From Polytrichum commune (lineage: Eukaryota > Streptophyta > Polytrichopsida > Polytrichales > Polytrichaceae): 64,000 bases of DNA. The notes below the pieces were generated by a model. The model saw only the letters and a list, made by a program, of their open reading frames with translations, ran no database searches and was not told where the DNA came from. The translations under genes were made by a program, and so were the position numbers. Below are positions 1 through 10,175 of the stretch, one piece after another. Within the stretch, counting starts at the first letter, position 1, and each line of letters starts with the position of its first letter. Location of the stretch: assembly GCA_950295325.1 (NCBI GenBank), contig OX485809.1, positions 23,748,001-23,812,000 of the forward strand, in the 5' to 3' direction.

Positions 1-46
1 CGTAAATGAGCATGAGAACCTTCACTTCGATAATGAACAAGATATT

Positions 47-491
47 CATATGAGCTCTAAAAATTATGAGACAAATGACTGCATGCACAATTTGAATTTG
101 CTAATCATCTCGCCATAATTGTGTTTCCGATCACACGAGAAGTGGGTGCAAAGAGAAAAGTATCCATCAAAGGCACATCTACCTTACTGGATAGTTCCTT
201 CAACTAGAAAGAGGAGACAAAAGCTCATCAACATGGACTCAACGCACGTGTGTCATGTCTCAAGAAGCTATCCATATGAGCTCTAAAAATCATGAGACAA
301 ATGACTGCATGCACAATTTGAATTTGCTAATCATCTCGCGACAATTGTGTGCTTCAGATCACACGAGAAGTGGGGGGGTGCAAAGAGAAAAGTATCCATG
401 TAAGGCACGTCTTCCTTGATAGTTCCTTCAACTAGAAAGAGGAGACAAAAGCTAGACTCAACGCACGTGTGTAGTGTCTCAAGAAGCTATC
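47..491. repeat. Tandem duplication, about 226-bp unit
   Basis: Two direct copies lie head to tail. Unit 1 is about 47-272 and unit 2 about 273-491; both start ATATGAGCTCTAAAAAT and end in CTCAAGAAGCTATCC. They differ by scattered substitutions and short indels, such as a longer G run in unit 2. Clearly more diverged relatives of the same sequence occur near 55050-55170 and 55565-55710, so the unit belongs to a dispersed repeat family. No coding potential is convincing. Confidence 0.85.
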
Positions 492-2120
492 CCCCCGCCC
501 CCCAAGAAAGGTGTCAGCTACAGAGTTCCTTGGCCACACAACCTCTTCCGTATGGGGAGGATCAAATAACAAGCGGTCAAATGATATAGAACTGCCATGT
601 TTCAGTTCTTTACTTCTAGCCAACTGATGTCAAGGTGCACGATCTGGCCCCATCTATAATTATTCAACTATGCAAGGTAGCCCAGGTGGTGACACAAAAT
701 GTGCTGATGTTTATCGTGATATCAACCTATATTAGGATAAGAAGTTGGAAGGAGAATTGGAACAAATATAAAGTGACTCTTCAATAAAAGCATAAGTTCA
801 CTTTGTGCTTTAAACTAACTTTTTCACACTACTTGGCTTTAAGGTTGTCCCTCTTTCAACAAACAAATGGAGTATTGTGTTGAGAACATGGTAAGTGTTA
901 AATGGTGTTCGTCTTGAAAGTGTTAGTATAACTGAAATTTAAATCTTAACATGAAGTTCAATGGTTGATCGTTCAGTTAGTATGTTTTGTTTGTTAGCCA
1001 TGTTGAGATTTTCCTCGCTACACTCTTTATACCAATGGAAAATTCAGTGTATAGTGTTGTTTGTACTATTTATTTGTTGTAACATTGATAGGAATAACTC
1101 AAGACCTACTTGTGTTATTTTGTTTCATTCTCCCCACTTGAAGACTTTCTATGATGATAAGGTTATGCTCATTGGCTACTTGTTGGTCAACAAAACCAAT
1201 TTCAGAATGAAAACATTATATTGGTTGTGAATTGTTCATGATGTAACCATAATATTTGCACTAATATGTGCAATTAGGTTGCCTCTGTGAATTTTTCTAT
1301 GCAAACTATCTTGGGTCAAAATCAGATCATAAAAACTTATAACTTTGTTTAATCATTTGTAGCGATGGTAGTAAAAAATTCTTGTATTTTGTGGAATGTT
1401 AATAAATTAGTGTGGGGCAACCTAATTGCACATATCATTGTAGCTTGCTTTGCACAGGTCCTAGCAACCAAATTTATGCTTGTTCTTTGATGACTACCAA
1501 AAGTCATGTTAAAAGAGTACATAGGTTGCTTACACCTACTTGGGTGATTTTTGCAATTCCAATGAATAGGTACCAAGAAATTTGCTACATGGTTTTTTAG
1601 TTGCTGTAACAAATTAGTACAACATATCAACTTCTAAAAAGCTAGCACTAAGAAGAGCATGTCATGTTAGAGCTAATATTGTATTTTGAAGGTGGACACT
1701 ACTGAGATTCCATCTGAAGAACTAGAAACATGGATATAGTTTGTGACAACTTGGAGAAGCACATGACATTATCCAACCATGTGTGTCGGTTCCACTAACC
1801 CTAGAATATGTCATTTATATTATGTGGGGCTCCTTGAAAAAGTAGTAATATTCGTTCACTATTCATACATACATGCGAACATTTGGATATTTGGGTGGAG
1901 TCTTGGCCTACTTACAATAATCAATGTTCATCCTAACACTATTCACATGAAGCATTGTTCATCCATGCATTATTCACTGAAAATATCATTCATAGCAACA
2001 TTATTCATTGACAATACCGACATTATTCATAATATTCATACGATTCATACTGGCATCAATTTCTTCCTATTATCTAAGTTTATTCCCATGAAAGTATGAT
2101 AGTTAAATAAAGATTGGAAC
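492..2120. other. AT-rich intergenic stretch, no gene recognised
   Basis: Short open frames occur on both strands (for example 961-1230), but none has a recognisable domain or a convincing plant start context. I see no repeats longer than a few tens of bases and no transposon ends. Confidence 0.5.
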
Positions 2121-2150
2121 ACAACCACACACACACACCCACACACACAA
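2121..2150. repeat. Imperfect CA microsatellite
   Basis: An interrupted run of CA dinucleotides with CC interruptions. A T-rich stretch follows at about 2238-2284. Confidence 0.8.
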
Positions 2151-2411
2151 ATTTATCACAAACTTGGCTATTTCTATGTGTTCTAAAACACATCATTGAC
2201 AACACTAAAATTTGGGTTTGATGTGAGGTAGTCATACATAAGCTTTTTTTAATTTTTTAATTTTCCTTTTTTTTCCTTTTTTTTGGGTGCACAAATTGAA
2301 GAAAAAAAAATCAATTGCAGTAAAAGACACTAAAGTGACAAGTTTGTGTATTTAGTGTGATCTAGTTTATGTGTCAATTATCTCGTTGGATTACCCTTTC
2401 AAAGGGAATTT

Positions 2412-2478
2412 GGAAGCATGTAATATATTGTTGGAAAGGCCTTGAAAATAGCTTTCCAACGGTATATTACACGCTCCC
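2412..2478. repeat. Imperfect inverted repeat (foldback)
   Basis: Left arm 2412-2438 and right arm 2452-2478 are complementary at 23 of 27 positions, with a 13-base loop. The inner ends CTTTCCAAC/GTTGGAAAG pair perfectly. This is probably a remnant of a small foldback element. No target duplication was found around it. Confidence 0.7.
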
Positions 2479-3177
2479 AAATTTCTAAACTTTTAGGCAC
2501 TAAACCTAAAAAATAGATATGTAGTTGTTTAACGATTGCATATCAACCTGGTCAAAAGAACCGTAGCCGGTTTTGGCTGCGGTTTTTTTGGACATAGTTT
2601 TCTACTAGTGACTTTGTCTACAATCTCATGATTTTAATAATGTGCAACCACAAACGAAATTCATGTCACGTGCTTATAAAGTGTTGTATCATGTAGTTCA
2701 CCAAAGTGTATACTAATGAATTCATGGTCTCGCCTATGTTGAATCCTCCACTCACTTTTTAGTGTCATAGTGAACTACACAATGGACTTGCCGTTGACAC
2801 ATATGACATCCTATGCCTCCAATTAGTTTTGAAATTTACATGTTATACTTTGTGTTCACTATAATATCCTTAATTTTAAATTTCCATGATCACAAAACAA
2901 AATTAACAACACCTACCTCATAAGTGACGCTCTACTTTAAAAAAAAGAAATGCCAGTGCTCAAAGATAACAGAAGCATAGAAATCCCCAAATAGGAATGT
3001 TCACTTAGTTGCGAGGTTGTATCACATTTTGATACAATAAAGTTATTCATTTATGCACTTCCTCCCAGTATTAAAAAATAAAAAATAAAAAACAACAATA
3101 ATAATTCTGCCAATAATAATAAGAAGACGAAGTTTGGATGCATAGAAAAGCGCAACGCACATAAAATCAAGCTACAC

Positions 3178-3403
3178 CAGTGATGGGGGAGATTTTGGGG
3201 GATAATCGGTTGAGATCCGAGTGTTTGCAAGTCCAACCGGTTACATGTTGACATCCTCCGGTTTTCCTTGATTAAATTGGGGTATATTCTATAAATTCCT
3301 CTAAAATGATCGGTAATTTTCCTGCAGTTTCTAACTTCAACCGGTTATTTCTCAAACTCAACTGGTTCATTTGTAACTAATTGCCGGTTCTCCCCGATCA
3401 TTG
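3178..3403 (+). mobile_element. hAT-like MITE, copy 1 (226 bp)
   Basis: A small non-autonomous element with ends CAGTGATGGGGGAGA and TCTCCCCGATCATTG, an imperfect terminal inverted repeat of about 15 bp. It is flanked by a perfect 8-bp duplication AGCTACAC (3170-3177 and 3404-3411). An 8-bp duplication with CA...TG ends is typical of the hAT superfamily; that classification is inference. The interior carries several CCGGTT motifs and has no coding capacity. Three more copies lie at 17622, 43368 and 50963. Confidence 0.93.
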
Positions 3404-3411
3404 AGCTACAC

Positions 3412-4130
3412 TTTTGTAGCATTGACCCAATTAATGGCAGAATGCCAAAGTCACATAACTCCAGAGAAAGCACGGTTTCCCTTGCAGGAAGTTACTGAAA
3501 TGCACTTCCAGGGTTCAATCACTGGCTGTACAGATTCACGCGACGACCACTTTTCCAATGCACGTGCAGATTGCTATAACTTATCTCCTCACAACAAAAA
3601 GTATTTGGGTCGGTTTCAGGAAAAGAAGAAAACGATGCACCCATCCATCCAATTCCACGTAGAGTCACACACAACTTAGCTTAATTCGCAGGCCCGTTCA
3701 TGTCTGGGCATTTTGTCCTTGAATTCAAGTCCAAGTTATTGGACTAGTCTACTACACTGAAACTGTTACATTGATATAAGAGCTGCTTTATTTGCGACTA
3801 CTCTACTCCCCCTCCGTTACAAGTGAAGTTTTACAGCTCGGGATGTCGCCATAGCCAGTTCCATGAGTGCAACAGTTGATAAGTTGGCACGCCCTGAAAA
3901 AAGTTGCAATTTTGTCTGGTGGGTTCTGATCAAGTAGTAATTACGGCAATGCATTTGGACGGCGGAAGAGGACCTGAGAACTCCACGATGGATAAGTTCA
4001 GCTGCAAGTGATGATGATGTGGCTCAGAGAAGATCGATATAATTCAAGCCGAAACTGGGATCTTAAGTGCAGAGACTCTTTCAGTATTCGGTGCGTGGCA
4101 CATTGTGAAATGAAGTATGTAAAATCAGCT
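3412..4130. other. Intergenic stretch between MITE and repeat region
   Basis: No gene recognised. The only longer open frame here starts inside the MITE target site with a non-ATG codon and shows no domain. The stretch is less AT-rich than the first 3 kb and lies about 0.7-1.4 kb upstream of the F-box gene, so distal promoter sequence is possible. Confidence 0.4.
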
Positions 4131-4585
4131 TCTAGTTGAGTAGAGAAGCTGATTATGATTCAGTATTCTTCTTTTTTCTTTTCTGTTCTTATTTTCTTAT
4201 TTTCATGGGATGCCATCCTGGCAGAGAGAGAAAGAGTTAAGATTGGTGTCGAAATGTTTTGGCAATGTTTGCTCATGAGGCTCAATTGGTACTTGCAGGA
4301 GCAGCGGAGGGAACAGTGAGGGAGATGCCGGAGACACTGATGTGATCACCATGATGTAATCACACAGTTTATTAAATTATCTAATCCCATGGGGTGACAC
4401 AGAGAGTCAAGAAATGTTGATTATTTTTGGCAATGTCTGCTCATGGTGCTCCGAAATTGCTAATACTGAAAGCAAGCAGGCGCTAGTTGGATAGAGAAGC
4501 TGATCATGATTCAGAGCTAAACTGTCCTTTCCATGGAGAGAGAGAGAGAGTGTTAAATTCTCGTTCTCGTGGGATGTCATCAAGG

Positions 4586-4625
<40 letters not shown>

Positions 4626-4748
4626 ACCGTTGGAAACATTTTGGCAAATGTTTGCTCATGAGGCTAAATTGGTCCTTGCATGCAGTCTAGGAAACAGTGA
4701 ACTAGGAAGACACCGGAAGCACTCATGATGTGACCATGATCATAATCA
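4131..4748. repeat. Degenerate direct repeat with GA microsatellite upstream of the F-box gene
   Basis: Two diverged copies, about 4131-4365 and 4481-4748, share CTAGTTG.ATAGAGAAGCTGAT, a GA-rich stretch, TTTTGGCAA and TTTGCTCATGAGGCT, and a GATGTGA.CA end. A third partial copy lies between them at about 4400-4470. The second copy contains an uninterrupted AG run at about 4588-4620. The array ends roughly 80 bases before the F-box start codon, so it lies in the promoter or 5' leader. GA tracts can bind GAGA-type BBR/BPC factors in plants; no such role is shown here. Confidence 0.75.
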
Positions 4749-4831
4749 ATCGGATTCTAGTCACGAGAATATCGAGCGACGACTAATACGCGCCACAACA
4801 TTACAATCATCTGGAAAGATTAAGGATAACA

Positions 4832-6022
4832 ATGTCGCAGATGGATGGGAAGCTCTGGGGGCATCTGTCGCCGGAGCTGGTGGAGCGAGTAATGGCATTC
4901 CTCCCTCTGCCATCACTCACCCGCTTCCGAACCGTGAGCAAACGGATGAACATCTGGATCTTCTCCCCGGAATTTCTCAAGCTGTGCGACGAGATTCGAG
5001 AGTTACCGAAAACCCGAGTGTTTTTGTGCAGCAATGCAATCGTGGGCACCGTGAATGTGAGTGCATCTGCAAGAGCCATAGCACTCGACAGCGAGGTGTA
5101 CCAACCTTTCCTAAACCCAACCTGGAAGCCTCGCCTCCGAGCCGCGGCTGGAAGCATCTTGTTCGTAGAATGCTCAATCCCGGATGACATTTCACATCAG
5201 CAACAAAATCGCCCTCGAGAGGCTTGCGAGGTTGTGATCGACCTGGAGGCCAACACATGTCGGAGGCTGCCTTTGCCAACCATGAGTCTATCGCGGGGGC
5301 TGTACAAGAAAGCCATTCTGGGAGTGGACGAGAATGCTAAGGTGTACAAGGTGGTGATCGTGGAGCAAGCCCTCCGAGCTCGAATACGACATGAGCCATG
5401 GACACTTGACATCTACGATTCTTCATCGATGAAATGGAAGGTGTTGCTTGGCCCTCGAAGTAGGTTGGTCACATCTTCTCGTCTCTGTTACCAAGGGTGC
5501 CTAATCTTCAATCGAGTTTACATTCTGCTCCGAAAAGACGAGTCTAACACCGAGGTTTCGCACCATTTCCTTGTCTGCTTCAACAACCAGACGGAGAAGT
5601 ATGAGCAGAGTTTCATCCAAGTCCCGAAATGCTTGCTGGGCCCTAAGGTGATGGTGTGCGGTAACCGGCTGTTGCTGATCGGGTGGACAGGGTGCAAATC
5701 CTCCTGCTTGCAAATCTGGGAGGTGGATGTGTCGACAAATGAGTTCAGTATGGTTGCACAGTTACCGAACTCCTTCATGGAAAAGATGCTGGTCACGAAG
5801 TTCTGTATTGCTGATGGATGCAATTATGACTTCATCTTCATCATTCTTAACTTTCGGTTGCCGGTCATCTACGATCTATGCCGAGGTACATGGCGCCAGC
5901 TTCAAATCTATCCTAACCCGGGAGGCAATGCGTCCGCCATGTTTGAGTTGTTCGTCGACGTCAATGTTGGAGACCGGCATCCTGATGATGTTCCTGGGTT
6001 CGGTGGATGTGGCGAAGCATGA
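4832..6022 (+). CDS. F-box protein, 396 aa, uninterrupted coding region
   Basis: Probable substrate-recognition subunit of an SCF (SKP1-cullin-F-box) ubiquitin ligase. An N-terminal F-box at about residues 9-50 has the usual pattern: LSPELVERVMAFLPLPSL, then R-x-VSKR-x-N at the second helix. The rest (about 100-390) resembles the kelch/galactose-oxidase-like C-terminal half of plant F-box proteins, with recurring W and G strands such as the region around WTGC and the late GTWRQL. Length fits that family. The ATG at 4832 is the first in frame and directly precedes the F-box; no intron is needed. The substrate cannot be read from the sequence. Base composition is clearly more GC-rich than the flanks, as expected for a functioning gene. 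No TATA box was recognised just upstream. The reading frame ends in ..GFGGCGEA; a small frameshift near the end cannot be excluded but nothing demands one. Confidence 0.9.
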   Translation: MSQMDGKLWGHLSPELVERVMAFLPLPSLTRFRTVSKRMNIWIFSPEFLKLCDEIRELPKTRVFLCSNAIVGTVNVSASARAIALDSEVYQPFLNPTWKPRLRAAAGSILFVECSIPDDISHQQQNRPREACEVVIDLEANTCRRLPLPTMSLSRGLYKKAILGVDENAKVYKVVIVEQALRARIRHEPWTLDIYDSSSMKWKVLLGPRSRLVTSSRLCYQGCLIFNRVYILLRKDESNTEVSHHFLVCFNNQTEKYEQSFIQVPKCLLGPKVMVCGNRLLLIGWTGCKSSCLQIWEVDVSTNEFSMVAQLPNSFMEKMLVTKFCIADGCNYDFIFIILNFRLPVIYDLCRGTWRQLQIYPNPGGNASAMFELFVDVNVGDRHPDDVPGFGGCGEA

Positions 6023-6423
6023 TCGAAGGTCCGACGAAGATTGACAAGAACGTTTGTGTTTCAATGTGTACACCAACTTGACTTACGATTCTTGTGAAGA
6101 TGATGATGATGCTCTTTCGAGAGATCTGGATGCGGATGAATCATGCATTTGCAAATCATACCTAAACGTCAGCTTTGAAGGCTTCATGGCAGCCACAACG
6201 ATGGCGGCAAATAATTACAAGGACAGATTGCAGGATTGGTACACAAAAAAGTTGTCCTTCTGTCAATGGCAGAGCAAGGCTAAGTTAACAATTTATGTTC
6301 TACTTTGTTTGCAATCAGCAAATTCAAAGGCGTTTGCAGATAAAAATAACTAAAAATAAAAAACTTAATTTCCCCTTTCTCTTGAGGTTGTGCTGTAATC
6401 CTCAGAAACAACTATCAATTCTT

Positions 6424-6589
6424 CAGAAATTTTCATCCTAAAGTGTCTGTCTTGATGATAAGGTTACATACATGTTATAATCAGAGTCCGTCATCCACTC
6501 TCCCATCAGAAATTTTCATCCTAAAATGTCTGTCTTAATAATAAGGTTACGTATATGTTATAATCAGAGTATGTCATCCACTCTCCCAT
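6424..6589. repeat. Tandem duplication, 83-bp unit
   Basis: Unit 1 at 6424-6506 and unit 2 at 6507-6589 each begin CAGAAATTTTCATCCTAAA and end GTCATCCACTCTCCCAT. They differ at only a few bases. The end of unit 2 also forms the base of the foldback that follows. Confidence 0.9.
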
Positions 6590-6676
6590 CGTTGGTTATC
6601 TAGTCCATCAGGCTTCAGCTTGCGGACTTTGAAACCTGATATGGACTAGATAACCAACGATAGAAGAGTGGATGAC
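6573..6676 (+). ncRNA. Near-perfect 104-nt foldback, possible MIR-like hairpin
   Basis: The sequence folds on itself with arms of about 45 nt. The outer 12 bp GTCATCCACTCT pair perfectly. After a short internal mismatch, 21 consecutive bases (left arm 6588-6608) pair perfectly. A 2-nt bulge on the right arm and a further 9-bp stem with one mismatch follow, leaving a loop of 12 nt (GCTTGCGGACTT). Size and pairing resemble a young plant microRNA precursor or a small inverted duplication. It lies about 550 bases after the F-box stop codon. I know no miRNA with these arm sequences, and expression is unknown. The structure is seen directly; the RNA call is inference. Confidence 0.35.
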
Positions 6677-6950
6677 AAGCCATATGAGTGGCGAGTGTTC
6701 CACCTACTCAAGCTAGTTATTTGACCTAATTGATAAGCTCATGGACATAATCTAGAAACTATATGAAGGATATTGCGCTTTCATGGATAACCATGTGCGA
6801 CAAGTTTTGATAACCCTTCTCCTCATAGACGAGTGATCGATTATGACAATGAATTCCATAACATGAGTCTAGCTTGGACTGTGCCATCCTGGCCTGTTGC
6901 ACATGTGCATATCAATTGATATCCTAGATCAACCCAACCCCATATATACC
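6677..6950. other. Intergenic, nothing recognised
   Basis: AT-rich sequence between the foldback and the MULE-like fragments, with no gene or repeat identified. Confidence 0.4.
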
Positions 6951-7420
6951 TGGGGTGTGGACTCTTCATACCACATACAAACTAACATGAGTGTAGAATA
7001 AGCATTATTTGAGGCATTAGTGTACATAGTGTACATAGTGTACATAGTATACATAAGGGAGTGATTTTCTTGTCTTTGGTGTGTACACTTAAAGAGGCTT
7101 TTGAAGTGAAGGTTGATGTACAAGAAAAGGGGCCTTGGAATTTAGAAAAATATTGACAACAAATATTGAACCAATTTCATCTAGTTTACATTTTCATTGA
7201 AAATTATTGTCATATGGTGTCCATCCCCAATGACTACCCCAAGACTCTTCATTTTATGTACGTGGTAATGTGAATGTAGAAAGGGGTGTTTTTTGAGGCA
7301 TTTGCATATATAGTATACATAAGGGGTGTTTTTTTAAAAAAAAACTCTAGTGTATACATTTAAAAAGGCTATTAAGAAATTTGAAACATGGGTAGATGTA
7401 CAAAAAGGGGCGAAATCATA
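6951..7420 (+). mobile_element. Two partial copies of the GTGGACTCTTCAT MULE-like MITE family
   Basis: A first fragment (about 6951-7245) starts with the family terminus GGGGTGTGGACTCTTCATAC, followed by the diagnostic ACTAACATGAGTGTAGAA, GAGGCATT and TAGATGTACAAAAG-type motifs. A second fragment (about 7268-7415) repeats GTAGAAAGGGGTGTT through the GATGTACAAAAAGGGG motif. Both lack the far end, so they are truncated. The run GTACATAGTGTACATAGTGTAC is a short local expansion. Complete relatives lie at 57318-58013 and 60314-60993. Confidence 0.75.
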
Positions 7421-8423
7421 AACACAATGTCTTGCACAAAAATTATGTGTATTGGACCACCCACAACTGAACAAACTGTTTTACTGATGGTAATGCGAGT
7501 GACTTCAACAATTCTGATACATCTTGTCTTCTTCTTTGAGACTGATGGCAATACAACTATGGATGTCATCCAGATTCAAAGTTTGATAGAGTATTAAGAC
7601 AAATATCCTATGTGTTCCACGTTTGGATCTTTGATTTCTATGGAAGAATAGAAGTTGAGATTAGCTTTCAAAGGTGAATGCAACGTCGAGAGCGAGAGTG
7701 TTTTCTATGTCCTTGATGATAATGATGGTTTTGCCTCTTAGCTTGTGCATGATCCTCCTCTTGTATGCATCACCCATTGGATATTTAGGAAATTAGATGC
7801 AGGGTTGAAAGGGATAGGACACACTTGTTTAAGATGTAAATCAAGACTTCAAACAAGCTACATCCAAATTTACAAGTATTTTCTTTCTTGGGAAGTCAAA
7901 ACTGGGACACATGGAGGGTGTGACTTGAACCTTGATGCCATTGACAAAAAAATTCAAACCATGATTGAATTACAAGACGATATTGGTCGACGTATGGGGA
8001 GGCAGCAACATCTCCAATATAGTGTTGGCGAATTCTCATTTGTTGTTTGTTGATTTAGTATGTGGGTAATAAACGTTTTCTATTTATTTTTGTCACGGTT
8101 TTTTTTTTGCTTCGTCTTGTTGTTAGTTTTCACAAATCGGTATTGGTGGGCTTGCGGATATCTTGGGTGAAATGTATTGTTTCTTCTATTTGCGTTGTCT
8201 CATTTTGTGTCTCAGAGGCATGGGGCCAAGGCAGTTGAGATTGTCAAAACAAAAGACAAAGTGGATGTTGAACTTAGTGCAAAGGACATGATGCAATAAC
8301 CAAATCTTAGAAATCTAAGAGTGACCCAAGTGTGAGCACAATGAGAGAAAGTGGTTAGTTTGGAAATTCCACGCGAGATGTCACCAACTCCCAAGGGGTT
8401 AAGATAACAAGATTCGTTATATA
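7421..8423. other. Intergenic, no supported gene
   Basis: Contains a frame of about 100 codons at 7745-8053 (+) with no recognisable domain. Composition is AT-rich. I would not call a gene here. Confidence 0.4.
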
Positions 8424-8859
8424 CAGTCCACCCTCTATAATAAATGTTACACCTATAAGTGTTAACCCTCTCTAAATGTTAACTTTCTTCTACTCCCCAC
8501 ATATTGCACACTATAAATGTTAAACGTGTTTACTGTTAATAAAATGGTACTCCCTTCTTTGTAAATTTGACTCTATAAATGTTAACGAATGAAATACAAC
8601 CATAATATGGATGATAAAAACTACACATCATGTGATGTGTCCAAGTATGTGGGTTTGTTGGTGCAGATTCAGAGATATTTGCAAGTTGTGCATGCAGATG
8701 AATCTCACCAAAGAACCATTGATTCATACTTCACCCGTGATTTGTAAACTTGATATTGAATAAAGTTTTGATTGGGTTTGCAATTTTATGAATGGTATTC
8801 TCTCACAAGGACTCTTCATAATTGCTTATATTTATAAATGTTAAGATTTGTATATTGCT

Positions 8860-8936
<77 letters not shown>

Positions 8937-9010
8937 GTTAACTATTAACACCTCTATAAATGTTAACTTTGATCCACTCCCGAGGGTTAACATTTATAGA
9001 GGGTAGACTG
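8424..9010. mobile_element. pogo/Tigger-like MITE (587 bp)
   Basis: Ends are CAGTCCACCCTCTATA and TATAGAGGGTAGACTG, inverted with one mismatch plus a small internal indel, and the element is flanked by the dinucleotide TA on both sides (8422-8423, 9011-9012). TA duplication and a CAGT start are typical of the pogo/Tigger branch of Tc1/mariner. The interior repeats the subterminal motif CTCTATAAATGTTAAC many times in both orientations, contains a long TA microsatellite, and has no transposase. It shares the CAGTCTA start with the transposase-bearing element at 33990-35262. Confidence 0.85.
8863..8933. repeat. AT microsatellite, about 71 bp
   Basis: An uninterrupted AT dinucleotide run inside the pogo-like MITE. 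Confidence 0.97.
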
Positions 9011-9448
9011 TATTGGTGTGGACAAGAGTTCATTCTTGAAATAAATCTCACTCCTTGCACCACCATAATGATAGACATGTACGATAATTTCAGCCATTTA
9101 AACATTACCCTAAACTAGGTTGCTTATCAAAAGTTATATTTTTCTTTATACTATCATTCAACTTGAACATGTTAAAAAACATTATCTTCCAATTAGTCAC
9201 CTCCATAGCTCAATATAATCAACAAAAGTTGGCAAAAGGTCAATTGCATTTGGGATCACCTTGATAGAGTTTTTTATTTTAAAATTGATGAAATTACAAA
9301 GTATAAGAGTTTTTTTAGCCAACTGTTACACAAAAACATAATACAAAATAAACTTAGAACACAAAATTAAAAACACATGTTCAAAAAAAAATTCAAACAT
9401 GACTTCAAAATGTTGCTTAGCATAACCAAAAATTTAAAAAACCTTGTA
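9011..9448. other. Intergenic, nothing recognised
   Basis: AT-rich sequence without a convincing open frame or repeat. Confidence 0.4.
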
Positions 9449-10175
9449 TGTTGCAACCCTTGCTAGCGTCCCTTAACACTCTTGACCATTTTCAAATTCT
9501 AGCCTCGGGGGGGGGGGGGGCAGTGTGTTAGAAAGTTAAGGATATAGGTGCGAACAACCACTATTTTATAGGGGGGTATTACTTTCAATTCTCTTCTTTT
9601 TTTCACATGCTATCATTATGTAAATTTCTACTTTGGGTTAATAGAAAACTAGCTTGCATTACTTATAATTCCAAATTCCCTATTATTCCATACCCTATAG
9701 TACTTTAAAGATGTCCAGTGCCATTTTTGATACCCTATATTACTCTTAAGTCCAATAATAAAATTTTGCCCCCATGTTTTTAAAATACCCTATCATTTGT
9801 TCGCATGTATATTGCTACTCCAACCAATGACTACCCCCCCCCCCCCCCCCGAGATTCTAGCAAGAGTCACGAGTGCCAACCCTTCGCATTCCGCCATGCA
9901 AATGGTTAGCTCCTCATACTGTGGACCCCTTTAGCTCATAGGTGGGGGACCAATTCTCCTACTTTACATTCAGGACTCTCCCCTTAATCGGTACCCCATG
10001 ATTAGATGTGGACTTCCATTCAAGGAAGTCTAATATTAAGTTGATCATCACGTTGCCGGAGCAACACTACAATAACCTGAACCATACTTGGCAACTCTGC
10101 CCTCGCGTTGAGCCAACACCTGTGGAGGCCGTGTTGTTCGTCCGGCCACGCCGCCTCACTCATGTAAGCCTCTAG
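9449..10175 (+). mobile_element. Partial LTR, same family as the solo LTR at 45413
   Basis: Starts TGTTGCAACCCTTGCTAGC and follows the sequence of the 45413-46386 LTR: ACCCTTCGCATTCCGCCATG, GTTGCCGGAGCAACACTACA and TAAGCCTCTAGGACT are shared in order. Similarity stops at about 10175, so only the first roughly 390 bases of the LTR are present. The copy is split by the poly-G element at 9504-9853, which must have inserted later. Confidence 0.8.
9504..9853 (-). mobile_element. Poly-G-ended MITE, copy 1 (350 bp)
   Basis: Ends are CTCGGGGGGG... and ...CCCCCCCGAG, with a perfect 8-bp duplication ATTCTAGC (9496-9503 and 9854-9861). Just inside the ends, GTGCGAACAA-type motifs form a subterminal inverted repeat. 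Interior landmarks are TATTCCATACCCTATAGTAC and AAGATGTCCAGTGCCATTTT. Copy 2 at 38780-39123 is the reverse complement with high similarity. The 8-bp duplication points to hAT or a related group, but the CTCGGGG ends are not the usual hAT ends, so I leave the superfamily open. Confidence 0.9.

Noticed and set aside
961-1230. 89-codon open frame as a small gene
   Set aside because: AT-rich, no domain, no supporting context; similar frames occur throughout the AT-rich flanks.
2560-2592. GC-rich hairpin followed by a T run, resembling a bacterial terminator
   Set aside because: The window is plant nuclear DNA; no gene ends here and such terminators do not apply.
6054-6353. Acidic open frame just after the F-box gene as a continued C-terminus or second gene
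   Set aside because: It starts with a non-ATG codon, is in another frame, and has no recognisable domain; the F-box frame already has family length.
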